From assembly GCA_902567855.1 (NCBI GenBank), contig CACFOQ010000002.1, forward strand, positions 79,163 through 143,162: a stretch of DNA of 64,000 bases, given 5' to 3'. The translations under genes were made by a program, and so were the position numbers. A model generated the notes under the pieces. It searched no databases. It was not told the DNA's origin and worked only from the letters and a program-made list of their open reading frames with translations. Positions 45,241 through 53,828 of this stretch are shown one piece after another (position 1 is the stretch's first letter; every line of letters starts with the position of its first letter). This stretch comes from an uncultured Alphaproteobacteria bacterium (GTDB lineage Bacteria; Pseudomonadota; Alphaproteobacteria; HIMB59; GCA-002718135).

Positions 45241-45710
45241 TAGTAGTAAACTCCTTTTTTAAAAGAGTCCTTATTTATTGTTGGCAATTCTTTTTTTGTA
45301 TTTAAACCTTCAGGTTCAGAATATAAAATTTGTGAATTGATTTCTCCTTGATTAGGTAGATCTGCTTCAGCTAATTTTGGAATATATTCCCCCCAAGGTT
45401 TAGTTGTAATTGGAGAGACAAAATTTTTTTCTGTTCCATTTCTAAATTTAATTCTCCAAGAAATAGTTCCCTTTTCTTCTTCTCTAAGAACTCTAACACT
45501 ATGTCCCATTGGAGCAAAGTCAGCATATCCTCTAGCATCAATAGCTTCATTTGGACATGCTTTAACACAGGAGTAACATTCCCAACACATATTAGGCTCA
45601 ATATTTACTGCACGTCTGGTAGTTGGATCTATGTGCATAATATCTGATGGACATATATCAACACAATGACCACAGCCATCACATTTAGTCATATATACAA
45701 AAGTTGACAT
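45240..45710 (-). CDS. aprB: Adenylylsulfate reductase beta subunit
   Basis: AprB carries two 4Fe-4S clusters that exchange electrons with the FAD of AprA. The 156 residues show CDGCGHCVDICPSD near 10-23 and CWECYSCVKACPNEA near 42-56, with the standard CxxCxxC...C spacing. A C-terminal tail with KKELPTINKD, which in other AprBs wraps around AprA, is present. The gene has an AAGGAG Shine-Dalgarno and shares one base with aprA. It lies 51 bases after aprM. Confidence 0.95.
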   Translation of the reverse strand: MSTFVYMTKCDGCGHCVDICPSDIMHIDPTTRRAVNIEPNMCWECYSCVKACPNEAIDARGYADFAPMGHSVRVLREEEKGTISWRIKFRNGTEKNFVSPITTKPWGEYIPKLAEADLPNQGEINSQILYSEPEGLNTKKELPTINKDSFKKGVYY

Positions 45711-45761
45711 TTTAATTTAACTCCTTTTTTATTTTATTTTTTCCTTTTTTCATATCTAAAA

Positions 45762-46559
45762 TCAATAATGTTTTGGAGCTTCTCTTTTTATACCTAAACC
45801 AAATTGTTTAGGTTGATCAGAAGGCTCAGGTAGATTATCTCTAGAACCATCTGCTTCAGCTAAATTTCTTTGAATTGCAGCTCCAGGTTTATAAAACATA
45901 TGTGCAAACTTTGACCAATATACACCTCCAAATAAAACTAAATTAGATAATCCAAATAAGATAAGAAAAAATATACTCCAACCTATAACATTGTATGATT
46001 GTAAGAAAGACCATAAAAGAGCAAAAGTAGAAGTAATTACAAGTGACAGAACAAATAAGTCAGCTTGAATTATACGGTACCATGGATGAGCTTCAGCTGA
46101 AACATCTACCCTAAGAAAAAACCAAAACCAGTATCCACCTAAACATGTCATAATTGCACCAACATGCCAAAGAATTGGATATATAATAGGAGTCTTTATA
46201 GTTGAGGAGGAATAACAAAAAATCAAAATAACAGATGTAGCCCAAAAAAGTAAAGTGCCGTACATCCCTAATAAATGTGCTACTCTTCTTTTACCTGCGC
46301 CTAACTCTGAAGTTGTTAAAATTTCACTTGCAAAAGTTTTAGCTATTATTGATGTTTTTTCATTTGAAGATAAATTTCTTTTTGCTTGGGATTTGGCTTT
46401 TTTTGCATTTTGAAAAAAATATTTTACATTTTTTTTATGTATAATATCAAACAATGTACCTAAAATTACTAAAACAACCATTAAGATAACAAATACTTGC
46501 ATTATAATTGAAGGCAAAAATACCGAAAGTGTAGCAAATGGATTATTTGAAATTATCAA
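45762..46559 (-). CDS. aprM: Adenylylsulfate reductase membrane anchor AprM
   Basis: AprM is the probable electron-transfer/anchor partner of AprBA in sulfur-oxidisers and SAR11-type bacteria. The 265-residue protein has about five or six hydrophobic segments and several histidines that could bind heme: VAHLLGMYG near 90, ILWHVGAI near 130, SAEAHPWYR near 154 and FAHMFYKPG near 221. It uses a TTG start codon (46559) preceded by AAAGGAG. Transcript order is aprM-aprB-aprA-116-aa gene. It diverges from the APS-kinase-like gene over 134 bases. Confidence 0.85.
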   Translation of the reverse strand: MIISNNPFATLSVFLPSIIMQVFVILMVVLVILGTLFDIIHKKNVKYFFQNAKKAKSQAKRNLSSNEKTSIIAKTFASEILTTSELGAGKRRVAHLLGMYGTLLFWATSVILIFCYSSSTIKTPIIYPILWHVGAIMTCLGGYWFWFFLRVDVSAEAHPWYRIIQADLFVLSLVITSTFALLWSFLQSYNVIGWSIFFLILFGLSNLVLFGGVYWSKFAHMFYKPGAAIQRNLAEADGSRDNLPEPSDQPKQFGLGIKREAPKHY

Positions 46560-46693
46560 GACTGCTCCTTTTATGTAAATCTAATATTAATAAAATAGCT
46601 ATTTTTACAATTCTTCAAGTAGTCTCTTAAAGTTTTTTTACCTAAAAACAAACATTTATTGCTTATTAAAAATAAATACTTAATAAAAGATTT

Positions 46694-47188
46694 ATGAAAA
46701 TTTTGATATTTGGATTGCCTGGATCTGGCAAAACTTGGTTAGCTGAGAGGTTGGTTAAAGAAATAGATAATTGTGCTTGGTATAATGCTGATTTTGTAAG
46801 AAGATATGCCAATGACTGGGATTTTGAGATTTCAGGTAGGATAAGGCAAGCGAATCGAATGAAAACCTTTGCAGATTTTGAAAAATCACAAGGAAGATGG
46901 GTTATTTGTGATTTTGTTGCACCTACTGAGGAAGCTAGAAAAGCTTTTGATGCAGACTACTTAATATGGCTTGATACATTTGATGAAGGTCGAGTCGTAT
47001 CATCTAAATTAAAAGAATTAAAAAATATTAAAAATTTGCCATTTGATGCAACTAATCTTGCTAAAAGTAAAAAATTTGATGACACTACTAAGATGTTTGA
47101 AAAACCAAATAACGTAGATTTTCATATTACTAAATTTTTAAACAATAAAGAAATAGAAAAATTGGCTGATAAAATAAAAAATGTTTAA
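46694..47188 (+). CDS. APS-kinase-like (CysC-related) P-loop protein
   Basis: This 164-residue P-loop protein resembles the adenylylsulfate kinase family. The Walker A is GLPGSGKTW at 7-15, and the segment NADFVRRY lines up with the DGDNVRHG substrate loop of CysC. GRIRQANRMK follows it as in DRKENIRRV, and VICDFVAPTEEARKAF matches the ISPYRxxRD region. CysC phosphorylates APS to PAPS; here that is a guess because the substrate loop is divergent. It sits beside aprMBA (divergent) and overlaps the next gene by 8 bases, so the pair is an operon. A different small-molecule kinase of the same superfamily is possible. Confidence 0.72.
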   Translation: MKILIFGLPGSGKTWLAERLVKEIDNCAWYNADFVRRYANDWDFEISGRIRQANRMKTFADFEKSQGRWVICDFVAPTEEARKAFDADYLIWLDTFDEGRVVSSKLKELKNIKNLPFDATNLAKSKKFDDTTKMFEKPNNVDFHITKFLNNKEIEKLADKIKNV

Positions 47189-47582
47189 TTGGAAAAAACC
47201 AACTGTAGAAATGTTAGGTAGGTGGCAACCTTGGCACGATGGGCACACTGCACTTTTTAAAAAAGCATTAAAAAAAACAGGACAAGTTTGTATTATGTAT
47301 AGAGATGTTGGGGGTGTTGATGCTGGTATAGAAGGTCAGTCTGATAATCCTTTTGATTTTGATGAAGTTAAAAAAAATATTATTGAAGGTTTAAAACCTC
47401 ATGGATTTGAAGAAGGAAGAGAATATATTGTTTTAAAGGTTCCTAATATCGTAGATATTTCTTATGGAAGAGGAGTGGGATACACATTTACGGAACATGA
47501 TCTTGGTGAAGAAATTCATAAAATTTCTGCAACAAAAATTAGAAAAGAAATGCGTAATAAGGGTGATTTAAAAAACAATTAA
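47181..47582 (+). CDS. Small HxGH-motif nucleotidylyltransferase-like protein
   Basis: This 133-residue protein carries the nucleotidylyltransferase signature GRWQPWHDGH at 13-22 (H19 and H22) and a C-terminal ISATKIRKEMR near 116-126, equivalent to ISSTxIR in NadM/CoaD/PanC-type enzymes. The region between has a VGGVDAGIEG loop of unknown use. ATP sulfurylase shares the HxGH fold but is far longer, so this is at most a minimal relative. It is 8 bases overlapped with the APS-kinase-like gene. Substrate is unknown; the APS kinase and apr context hints at sulfur-nucleotide chemistry, without proof. Confidence 0.7.
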   Translation: MFNWKKPTVEMLGRWQPWHDGHTALFKKALKKTGQVCIMYRDVGGVDAGIEGQSDNPFDFDEVKKNIIEGLKPHGFEEGREYIVLKVPNIVDISYGRGVGYTFTEHDLGEEIHKISATKIRKEMRNKGDLKNN

Positions 47583-48481
47583 TTGATAATCGCTCGATCT
47601 GCTTGCACAGGTTTGTTTGTTCCTCTTTTTTTAAATGTTTCTCTATAAGTGATATATACAACAGAGAAAAAGATTATTAATCCTCCAATCCATGTCCATA
47701 AATCAGGTATTTCAGAAAAAACAAAAAAACCAAATAATGAAGCCCAAATTAATTTTGTAAACTGTAAAGGCATCACAAAAGTAGTATCACTTAAACGAAA
47801 GGCTTGAGTTAAGCACCAATGTGATAATAAACCAGCGCCACCTATAAATATAAAAATAAATAATTGATTGATATTTATATTTTGCCAATAAAATATTGAT
47901 AGTATGAAAAATACTGGTGTTGAAATTAATAAATGATAAAAAATAATAGTTAGGCTTGAGTCAACAGAAGAGAGTTTTTTAACAAAAATTAATACAAAAG
48001 AAAAGCTTAGTGATGCTATTAGCATTAAAATTGTGCCAGTTTCTAAAGGAATATAACCTGGTCGAATAATTATAAAAATACCAATAAAACCTATTATTAG
48101 TGCAGTAGTTCTATGAAAACGAATTACTTCACCAAGTAAAATTACTGCTAATATTGTTGTAAAAAGAGGAGTAGTAAAACCTAATGCGGTAGCTTTTTCT
48201 AAATGCATTGTTCCTAAAGCAGTAAACCAACAGATCATAGAAATAATATTTATCAAAGCTCTTATAAATTGAAATTTATAATTTTTTGATTTTACTGCAG
48301 CAAAGTTATTTTTAATAATAAAGGGAGAAAGTAAAATCAATCCTGCAATACATCTAAAAAAACATATCATTATTGGATTAAGATCTTTTGATAAATACTT
48401 GACACTTAAAGCCATAAGAGCAGCAAAAAAAGTTGCAGCAATTGCTAAAACAGCAACGTATAAAGTTTTATTATTGAACAC
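47579..48481 (-). CDS. EamA/DMT-family transporter (first copy)
   Basis: This 300-residue inner-membrane protein has about ten helices in two EamA repeats (first near 10-140, second near 152-285). Family residues include the proline/arginine-rich GRCIAG-like region ICFFRCIAGLILLSP and the GEVIRFHR turn near 115-122. DMT proteins export or import amino acids, metabolites or drugs; specificity cannot be deduced. It abuts the upstream pta-like gene with no gap, so both are one operon that includes an acyl-phosphate enzyme. A TauE-type sulfite exporter would be a different fold and is not seen. Confidence 0.85.
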   Translation of the reverse strand: MFNNKTLYVAVLAIAATFFAALMALSVKYLSKDLNPIMICFFRCIAGLILLSPFIIKNNFAAVKSKNYKFQFIRALINIISMICWFTALGTMHLEKATALGFTTPLFTTILAVILLGEVIRFHRTTALIIGFIGIFIIIRPGYIPLETGTILMLIASLSFSFVLIFVKKLSSVDSSLTIIFYHLLISTPVFFILSIFYWQNININQLFIFIFIGGAGLLSHWCLTQAFRLSDTTFVMPLQFTKLIWASLFGFFVFSEIPDLWTWIGGLIIFFSVVYITYRETFKKRGTNKPVQADRAIIN

Positions 48482-49393
48482 TTATTGTGCAGCTATTATG
48501 GAAGCAGCAATTGAGGCTAATCTAGAAGCTGTGTTATCAGCTCTACTTGTGACAACAACAGGTACTTTACCTCCAACTATAAATCCTGCAGCACAAGCTC
48601 CCATAAAATATACCATGATCTTAGATAATGAGTTACCTGTTTCTAAATTTGGAACTAAAAGAATATCAGCTTTTCCAGCTACTTCATTGTTAATCTTTTT
48701 TATTTTAGCTGCTTCAGGAGAAACAGCATTGTCAAAGGCTAAAGGTCCATGGACAAAAGCATCAATGTTATCTTTGATAGCTCTTTCCATAATTGTTTTT
48801 GCATCCATTGAGCTTGGCATACTTTCTATAGGATCTTCAGTTCCAGATAATATTGCTACTTTTGGTTTTGTAATATTTATTTTTTTTGCAAACTCAACTA
48901 CGTTGTTTAATATATGCATTTTTACATCAACTCTTGGAGAAACATTCAATGCTCCGTCAGTGATAAATAAAGGTTTAGAATTTTTTGGTGTAGTCATGTG
49001 CCATATATGACTTAGTCTTTTTGTTCCCAATAAACTAAAATCTTTTTTTAAATAGGTACGCATAAGTATGTCTGTGTGAATATTACCTTTGATTATAACT
49101 TTTATTTGATTTTCTTTAGCAAGACTTGCTGCTTCAATTACAGAGTTTTGATCATTTTCACAGTCAATAATTTTAAAGTTATCAATATCCCAATTAATTT
49201 TTTCTGCTTTATTAATAATTTGTGATTTGATGCCAATAAAAATAGGATCAATTAAATTTAAATCATAAGCTTGTTTTGCTGATTCAATTACAGACTCTTG
49301 ATGAGCACACACAATAGCTACAGGAACTTTTGGTGTTTTTTTTGCTAATTGAATGAGACTTTCCGGGACAATGGCTTTTATATTAGATAACAT
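48482..49393 (-). CDS. Phosphate acetyl/butyryltransferase (Pta/Ptb family)
   Basis: This 303-residue enzyme has the Pta/Ptb fold: VAIVCAHQESVIESA near 26-40, IIKGNIHTDILMR near 100-112, the LSHIWHM segment, and the C-terminal GPLAFDNAVSPEAA and ILLVPNLETGNSLSK near 215-262. Such enzymes convert acetyl phosphate and CoA to acetyl-CoA. Xsc makes acetyl phosphate, so this is the likely next step in sulfonate catabolism. The subgroup is nearer the short phosphate butyryltransferase-like type than the long E. coli Pta. It diverges from the aminotransferase operon and abuts a DMT transporter gene downstream. Confidence 0.87.
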   Translation of the reverse strand: MLSNIKAIVPESLIQLAKKTPKVPVAIVCAHQESVIESAKQAYDLNLIDPIFIGIKSQIINKAEKINWDIDNFKIIDCENDQNSVIEAASLAKENQIKVIIKGNIHTDILMRTYLKKDFSLLGTKRLSHIWHMTTPKNSKPLFITDGALNVSPRVDVKMHILNNVVEFAKKINITKPKVAILSGTEDPIESMPSSMDAKTIMERAIKDNIDAFVHGPLAFDNAVSPEAAKIKKINNEVAGKADILLVPNLETGNSLSKIMVYFMGACAAGFIVGGKVPVVVTSRADNTASRLASIAASIIAAQ

Positions 49394-49523
49394 TACTAAA
49401 TCTGTTTCTATACTAGGGTACCATTTTTTCCTATGAATTTTACTTTTTTTTGAGATTTCTTCTTGGACTAATCATTTCTATCATGTACTGCTAAGAAAAA
49501 ATTCAATATTTAGGAATATTAGT

Positions 49524-50864
49524 ATGAGTACAGAGAACAGATTAGAACTTCCAAATTCTTTAGAAGAACATTGGATGCCATTTACTTCCAATCAGGATTT
49601 TAAAGAAAATCCAAGACTTATGGTAAAGGCGGAGGGAGTTTATTATACAGACCATTACGGAAAAAAATTAATTGATGCAAGTTCTGGATTATTTTGTAGT
49701 CCGGCTGGTCATGGAAGATCTGAAATCAGAAAAGCAGTTTATGATCAACTTGAACGTCTAGATTATGTTCAACCTTTCCAACAAGGTTATAATGGTTCTT
49801 TTGAATTAGCACGTAAAATTTCTCAACATACACCAGGTGATCTTAATAGAATTTTTTTTACTATATGTGGATCGTCAGCTGTAGAAACTGCTATTAAAAC
49901 AGCCATTGCATATTTTAAAGCAAAAGGCGAAGGACATAGATCACATATAGTTGGAAGAGAAAGAGGTTATCATGGCATGAACATAGGAGGAATTTCTGTT
50001 GGTGGAATGATAGCTAATAGAAAAACTTTTTCAAATATTTTAATGCCTAATGTCCATCATCTTCGACACACACATTTACCTGAAAATCATTTTGTAAAAG
50101 GACAGCCGGAAACGGGAGCAGATTTAGCAGATGATTTAGAGAGAATTGCAGGACATATAGGGGCTGAAAATATTGCTGCATGTATTGTAGAACCAGTAGC
50201 TGGCTCAACAGGGACATTAGTTCCACCTAAAGGTTATTTACAAAGATTAAGAGAAATTTGTGACAAACACGGAATACTTCTTATTTTTGATGAAGTAATT
50301 ACTGGTTGGGGTCGAATGGGAGAACCATTTGCAGCTCAAGCTTTTGGAGTAACTCCTGATATGATGACTATGGCAAAAGCTGTTACTAATGGCGTAGTTC
50401 CTCTAGGAGCTGTTGCTTCTAGTGAAAAAATTTATGATGCAATGATGGATGCTGCACCTAAAGGAGCTATAGAATTTTTTCATGGTTATACTTATTCAGC
50501 AATTCCTTGTTCTGTTGCTGCTGGTTTAGCTATGCAAGATATTATAGAAAAAGAAAATTTATTTCAAAGAGCAAAAGATATGTCTCCATACTTTTTAGAT
50601 GGATTATTTAGTCTTAAAGATATCGACGGCATAGTTGATATTCGAGGTTATGGAATGATGGGTGGAATTGATATTCGTATGGATGAACGACTTGGTAAAG
50701 CAGGATATGCTTGTTTTAAATCATTGTTTGCAAATGGATTAAGTCTAAAAGCCACGGGAGATTGTTTAATTGTAGCGCCACCTTTTATATGTGAAAAAAA
50801 ACATATTGATGAAATAATTGAAAAACTTAGAACAGGTATTACAAATTATTTTAAATCTAACTAA
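49524..50864 (+). CDS. Omega-amino acid:pyruvate aminotransferase (candidate taurine:pyruvate transaminase)
   Basis: This class III PLP aminotransferase has 446 residues. The PLP lysine is K285 in MMTMAKAVTNG, preceded by the cofactor aspartate D256 in LLIFDEVITGWGRMG; the N-terminal EEHWMPFT and YTDHYGKKLIDASSGL are typical of the beta-alanine/omega-amino-acid:pyruvate group. Such enzymes act on beta-alanine, taurine or hypotaurine. Pairing with alanine dehydrogenase, one base overlapped, gives the Tpa/Ald couple of taurine use, with Xsc present in the same window. Beta-alanine:pyruvate is the main alternative. It leads a four-gene operon with ald, a ureohydrolase and a DUF1989 gene. Confidence 0.85.
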   Translation: MSTENRLELPNSLEEHWMPFTSNQDFKENPRLMVKAEGVYYTDHYGKKLIDASSGLFCSPAGHGRSEIRKAVYDQLERLDYVQPFQQGYNGSFELARKISQHTPGDLNRIFFTICGSSAVETAIKTAIAYFKAKGEGHRSHIVGRERGYHGMNIGGISVGGMIANRKTFSNILMPNVHHLRHTHLPENHFVKGQPETGADLADDLERIAGHIGAENIAACIVEPVAGSTGTLVPPKGYLQRLREICDKHGILLIFDEVITGWGRMGEPFAAQAFGVTPDMMTMAKAVTNGVVPLGAVASSEKIYDAMMDAAPKGAIEFFHGYTYSAIPCSVAAGLAMQDIIEKENLFQRAKDMSPYFLDGLFSLKDIDGIVDIRGYGMMGGIDIRMDERLGKAGYACFKSLFANGLSLKATGDCLIVAPPFICEKKHIDEIIEKLRTGITNYFKSN

Positions 50865-51979
50865 TGAAAATAGGAGTTCCTAAAGAAATTAAGGCTCAAG
50901 AATCTCGAGTTGGACTAACACCTATAAGTGTTCAAGAGTTAACTAATCACGGTCACGAAGTGATAATTCAAGATAATGCAGGTTTTGGAGCAGGATTTGA
51001 AAATACTGACTATGAAAAAGTAGGTGCAAAAATAGCGCCTAGTGCTGGCGATATATTTAATGATTCAGATATGATTGTTAAAGTTAAAGAACCTTTAAGT
51101 AATGAAGTTTCAATGCTTCGAGAGAATCAGATTCTCTTTACTTATCTCCACTTGTCTGCAGCTCCAGATTTAACAAAAGGTTTAGTAAATTCAAAATCTA
51201 TTTGTATAGCTTACGAAACAGTAACGGATGAATATAAACGTTTACCTTTATTAGCACCAATGAGTGCTGTTGCTGGTAGAATGTCCATACAAGCAGGAGC
51301 TCGATCTCTAGAAAAACCTTTAGGAGGAAGGGGTTTATTAATAGGTGGCGCACCAGGTGTAAATCCAGGATCAGTTTTAATTTTAGGAGGAGGAGTAGTT
51401 GGAGAAAATGCTGCAATTATAGCAGCTGGAATGCAATCAAAGGTTTTTATTGTAGATAAATCAGAAGAAAGATTGAATCAATTAAAGTCTAAATTTGGAG
51501 AAAGCGTTAAAACACTTCTTTCTAATGAAATTAAATTAGAAGAACTTGTTGAAGACTGCGACCTATTAATAGGAGGTGTTTTAATACCTGGAGCAAATGC
51601 TCCAAAATTAGTTTCCAAAGAAATGATTAAAAAAATGAAACGCGGATCTGTTATTGTAGATGTGGCAATTGATCAAGGTGGTTGTGTTGAGACAAGCAAA
51701 CCAACAACTCATGCTAATCCAACTTATATTGTTGATGATGTAGTGCATTATTGTGTAGCCAATATGCCAGGAGGTGTTCCAATGACTTCAACTCTAGCTT
51801 TAAATGCTGCTACGTTACCTTTTGTATTAAAACTTGCTCAAGAAGGTTATAAAAATGCTTTAGCAAGTGATGCTAATTTTCTAGCTGGTCTTAATGTTTG
51901 CCAAGGCAATATTACTTATAAGGCAGTAGCTGATGATTTAGGCTTAGAATTCATTGACCCAAGCAAGGCAATAAACTAA
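50864..51979 (+). CDS. ald: Alanine dehydrogenase
   Basis: Ald oxidises alanine with NAD to pyruvate and ammonia, regenerating the amino acceptor for the preceding aminotransferase. The 371 residues show the family N-terminus MKIGVPKEIKAQESRVGLTP, the KVKEP block near 73, the NAD-binding GGGVVGENAAIIAAGM near 173-188, and VDVAIDQGGCVETSKPT near 263-279. Substrate-binding LHLSAA near 91-96 is also present. The ATG overlaps the aminotransferase stop by one base and the next gene follows 10 bases later. Confidence 0.95.
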   Translation: MKIGVPKEIKAQESRVGLTPISVQELTNHGHEVIIQDNAGFGAGFENTDYEKVGAKIAPSAGDIFNDSDMIVKVKEPLSNEVSMLRENQILFTYLHLSAAPDLTKGLVNSKSICIAYETVTDEYKRLPLLAPMSAVAGRMSIQAGARSLEKPLGGRGLLIGGAPGVNPGSVLILGGGVVGENAAIIAAGMQSKVFIVDKSEERLNQLKSKFGESVKTLLSNEIKLEELVEDCDLLIGGVLIPGANAPKLVSKEMIKKMKRGSVIVDVAIDQGGCVETSKPTTHANPTYIVDDVVHYCVANMPGGVPMTSTLALNAATLPFVLKLAQEGYKNALASDANFLAGLNVCQGNITYKAVADDLGLEFIDPSKAIN

Positions 51980-51989
51980 TTGATTAAAT

Positions 51990-52967
51990 ATGACTGACTC
52001 AAATGATGAGTTAATGATGGAAACAATGTATTGGTGGGGAATACCAACATTGTTTCGTTGTGAGCATAATAAAGATTTATCAAGTTGTGACATTGCATTA
52101 GTAGGTGTGCCTCATAGTACGGGAAATGGAACAACAGAAAGAGATCAACATTTGGGCCCAAGAGCTGTTCGTCATGTTTCAGCTGGACTTAGAAGAGTTC
52201 ATTTAGATTTTAATATCAATCCTTGGAAAAAGAAAAAGATTTTTGATTTAGGTGATGTTGCTTTACCCCATGCAAATAACAATGAAAAATGTATTGAAGA
52301 TATAACTAATTTTTATAAAAAAATTGCTAATGAAAATAAACCTGTTGTTTCTATAGGTGGCGATCATTCTATTACAGGGGGAATTTTACAAGGCTTAGGA
52401 TCTAATAGTTTAGAAATGACTAAGGGAAAAAAAATATCCTTTTTGCATATTGATGCCCATACAGATACTTTCAGTCAACTTGATCATTTTATGGGAGCAA
52501 AAAAAAGTGCTGCTCACTGGGGAGCTTATCTAGTTGAACAGGGCATTATAGATCCCAAAACTAGTATGCAAATTGGTATGCGAGGTAATCCTCGCACGCT
52601 AGATTGGTTACAGCCAAGTTATGATCTTGGATATAACGTAGTTACTATGGATGAATTTCAAAAAAGAGGTATTGATGATGTTATAAAAGAGACTTTAGAT
52701 AAAATAGGAGACAATCCAGTTTATATTACTTTCGATTTAGACTCATTAGATTCATCTGTTGCTCCTGCAGTTTCAAATATAGAACCTGGTTTTACTGGCT
52801 TTACAATTGATGAGGCTAAATCTTTAATTCAATCAGTGAAAAATAAAAATGTAATTGGTGGTGATGTTGTGTGTTTAATGCCCACCAAAGATCAAAAAAA
52901 TAATATTACTGCAATGGTGGCTGCATCAATTATGTTTGAAATAATAAGTGTCATTGCTTTTAAGTAA
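51990..52967 (+). CDS. Ureohydrolase-superfamily protein (agmatinase-like, altered loop)
   Basis: The 325-residue protein has all six binuclear manganese ligands of the arginase/agmatinase fold: H126 in GGDHS, D155/H157/D159 in IDAHTD, and D249/D251 in FDLDSLD. The substrate loop that in ordinary agmatinases reads like DP...APGTGTPE is here DSSVAPAVSNIEPGFTG (residues 254-270), so the guanidino substrate is likely different. Sharing an operon with an omega-amino acid transaminase and Ald suggests a guanidino acid such as guanidinopropionate or taurocyamine, giving urea plus an omega-amino acid. Agmatine remains possible. The stop overlaps the DUF1989 start by one base. Confidence 0.82.
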   Translation: MTDSNDELMMETMYWWGIPTLFRCEHNKDLSSCDIALVGVPHSTGNGTTERDQHLGPRAVRHVSAGLRRVHLDFNINPWKKKKIFDLGDVALPHANNNEKCIEDITNFYKKIANENKPVVSIGGDHSITGGILQGLGSNSLEMTKGKKISFLHIDAHTDTFSQLDHFMGAKKSAAHWGAYLVEQGIIDPKTSMQIGMRGNPRTLDWLQPSYDLGYNVVTMDEFQKRGIDDVIKETLDKIGDNPVYITFDLDSLDSSVAPAVSNIEPGFTGFTIDEAKSLIQSVKNKNVIGGDVVCLMPTKDQKNNITAMVAASIMFEIISVIAFK

Positions 52968-53827
52968 TGAAAAATAATTCTCAACATCCTAAACCTGAAG
53001 ATGGAGAAAAAAGAAAATTAAAAAAACCGGTTATTTGTTATCCAAATAAATCAATAAAAATAGATCGTTGGTCAGATTATCAGGTTGCTAGAAAAGATTT
53101 AGATAAAATAGATGAAATAATTATTCCTCCAAGAGATGCTAAATGTTTTGAAGTTAAAGCAGGAAATTTTTTTAGAATAGAAAGTATCGATGGACCTCAA
53201 GTTGGTGATCTTAATTTATTCAATTTAGATAATTATGATGAAAAATTCTATTCTGGCAAAACAAGAGCTCTTCATGGAACACACCTTTCATCAAAAGATC
53301 AAATGTGGAGTTCATTTCCTTATTTACGACCACTTGTAACAATTACATATGATACATTAGATTGGTATGGATTTGATCAAGATGGAGGTTCCGTTCATGA
53401 TGTAATTGGAACGAGATGTGACCCATATACTAAAAATTTACTTTCAAATGATCAGTATCATTTTTGCTGTCACTCAAATTTAACAAGAGCATTAGTAAAT
53501 GAAAAAAACCTTGAACAAAAAGAGGCGGAGAGCCTTGTCCATGACGTGTTAAATGTTTTTATGTGTACAGGATTTACAAATGATACTCATCAATATTTTA
53601 TGAAGGCCAGTCCAGTAAGACCCGGAGACTATATTGAATTTTTTGCAGAACTTGATTTGTTGGGAGTATTATCAGCGTGTCCAGGAGGAGATTGTAGCGC
53701 TGAACATTCTTCAGATGCAGCTAATTGTTATCCATTAAAAGTGTCAATTTTCAATTCTAATTCAAATGTTTTAAAAGATTGGGAATCTCCACCAATTTCT
53801 AAATATAACCAATCTCATGGCTTTTAG
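52967..53827 (+). CDS. DUF1989 / urea-carboxylase-associated family protein
   Basis: This 286-residue protein belongs to DUF1989, a family long labelled urea carboxylase-associated and in part now known (CgdA/CgdB) to be carboxyguanidine deiminases. The core segments are a GNFFRIESIDGPQVGDLNLF region near 66-85 and FPYLRPLVTITYDT, then a C-terminal LSACPGGDCSAEHSSDA cysteine-rich block near 243-259. A single-gene version without a partner or a guanidine/urea carboxylase, and about 50 residues longer than typical CgdA/B, suggests another subgroup. It is the last gene of the aminotransferase-Ald-ureohydrolase operon. Confidence 0.8.
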   Translation: MKNNSQHPKPEDGEKRKLKKPVICYPNKSIKIDRWSDYQVARKDLDKIDEIIIPPRDAKCFEVKAGNFFRIESIDGPQVGDLNLFNLDNYDEKFYSGKTRALHGTHLSSKDQMWSSFPYLRPLVTITYDTLDWYGFDQDGGSVHDVIGTRCDPYTKNLLSNDQYHFCCHSNLTRALVNEKNLEQKEAESLVHDVLNVFMCTGFTNDTHQYFMKASPVRPGDYIEFFAELDLLGVLSACPGGDCSAEHSSDAANCYPLKVSIFNSNSNVLKDWESPPISKYNQSHGF

Positions 53828-53828
53828 G

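Noticed and set aside
48399-49010. 203-codon plus-strand open frame
   Set aside because: It is antisense to the pta-like gene and part of the DMT gene, whose minus-strand products are clear family members; the plus product is low-complexity and unlike any protein I know.
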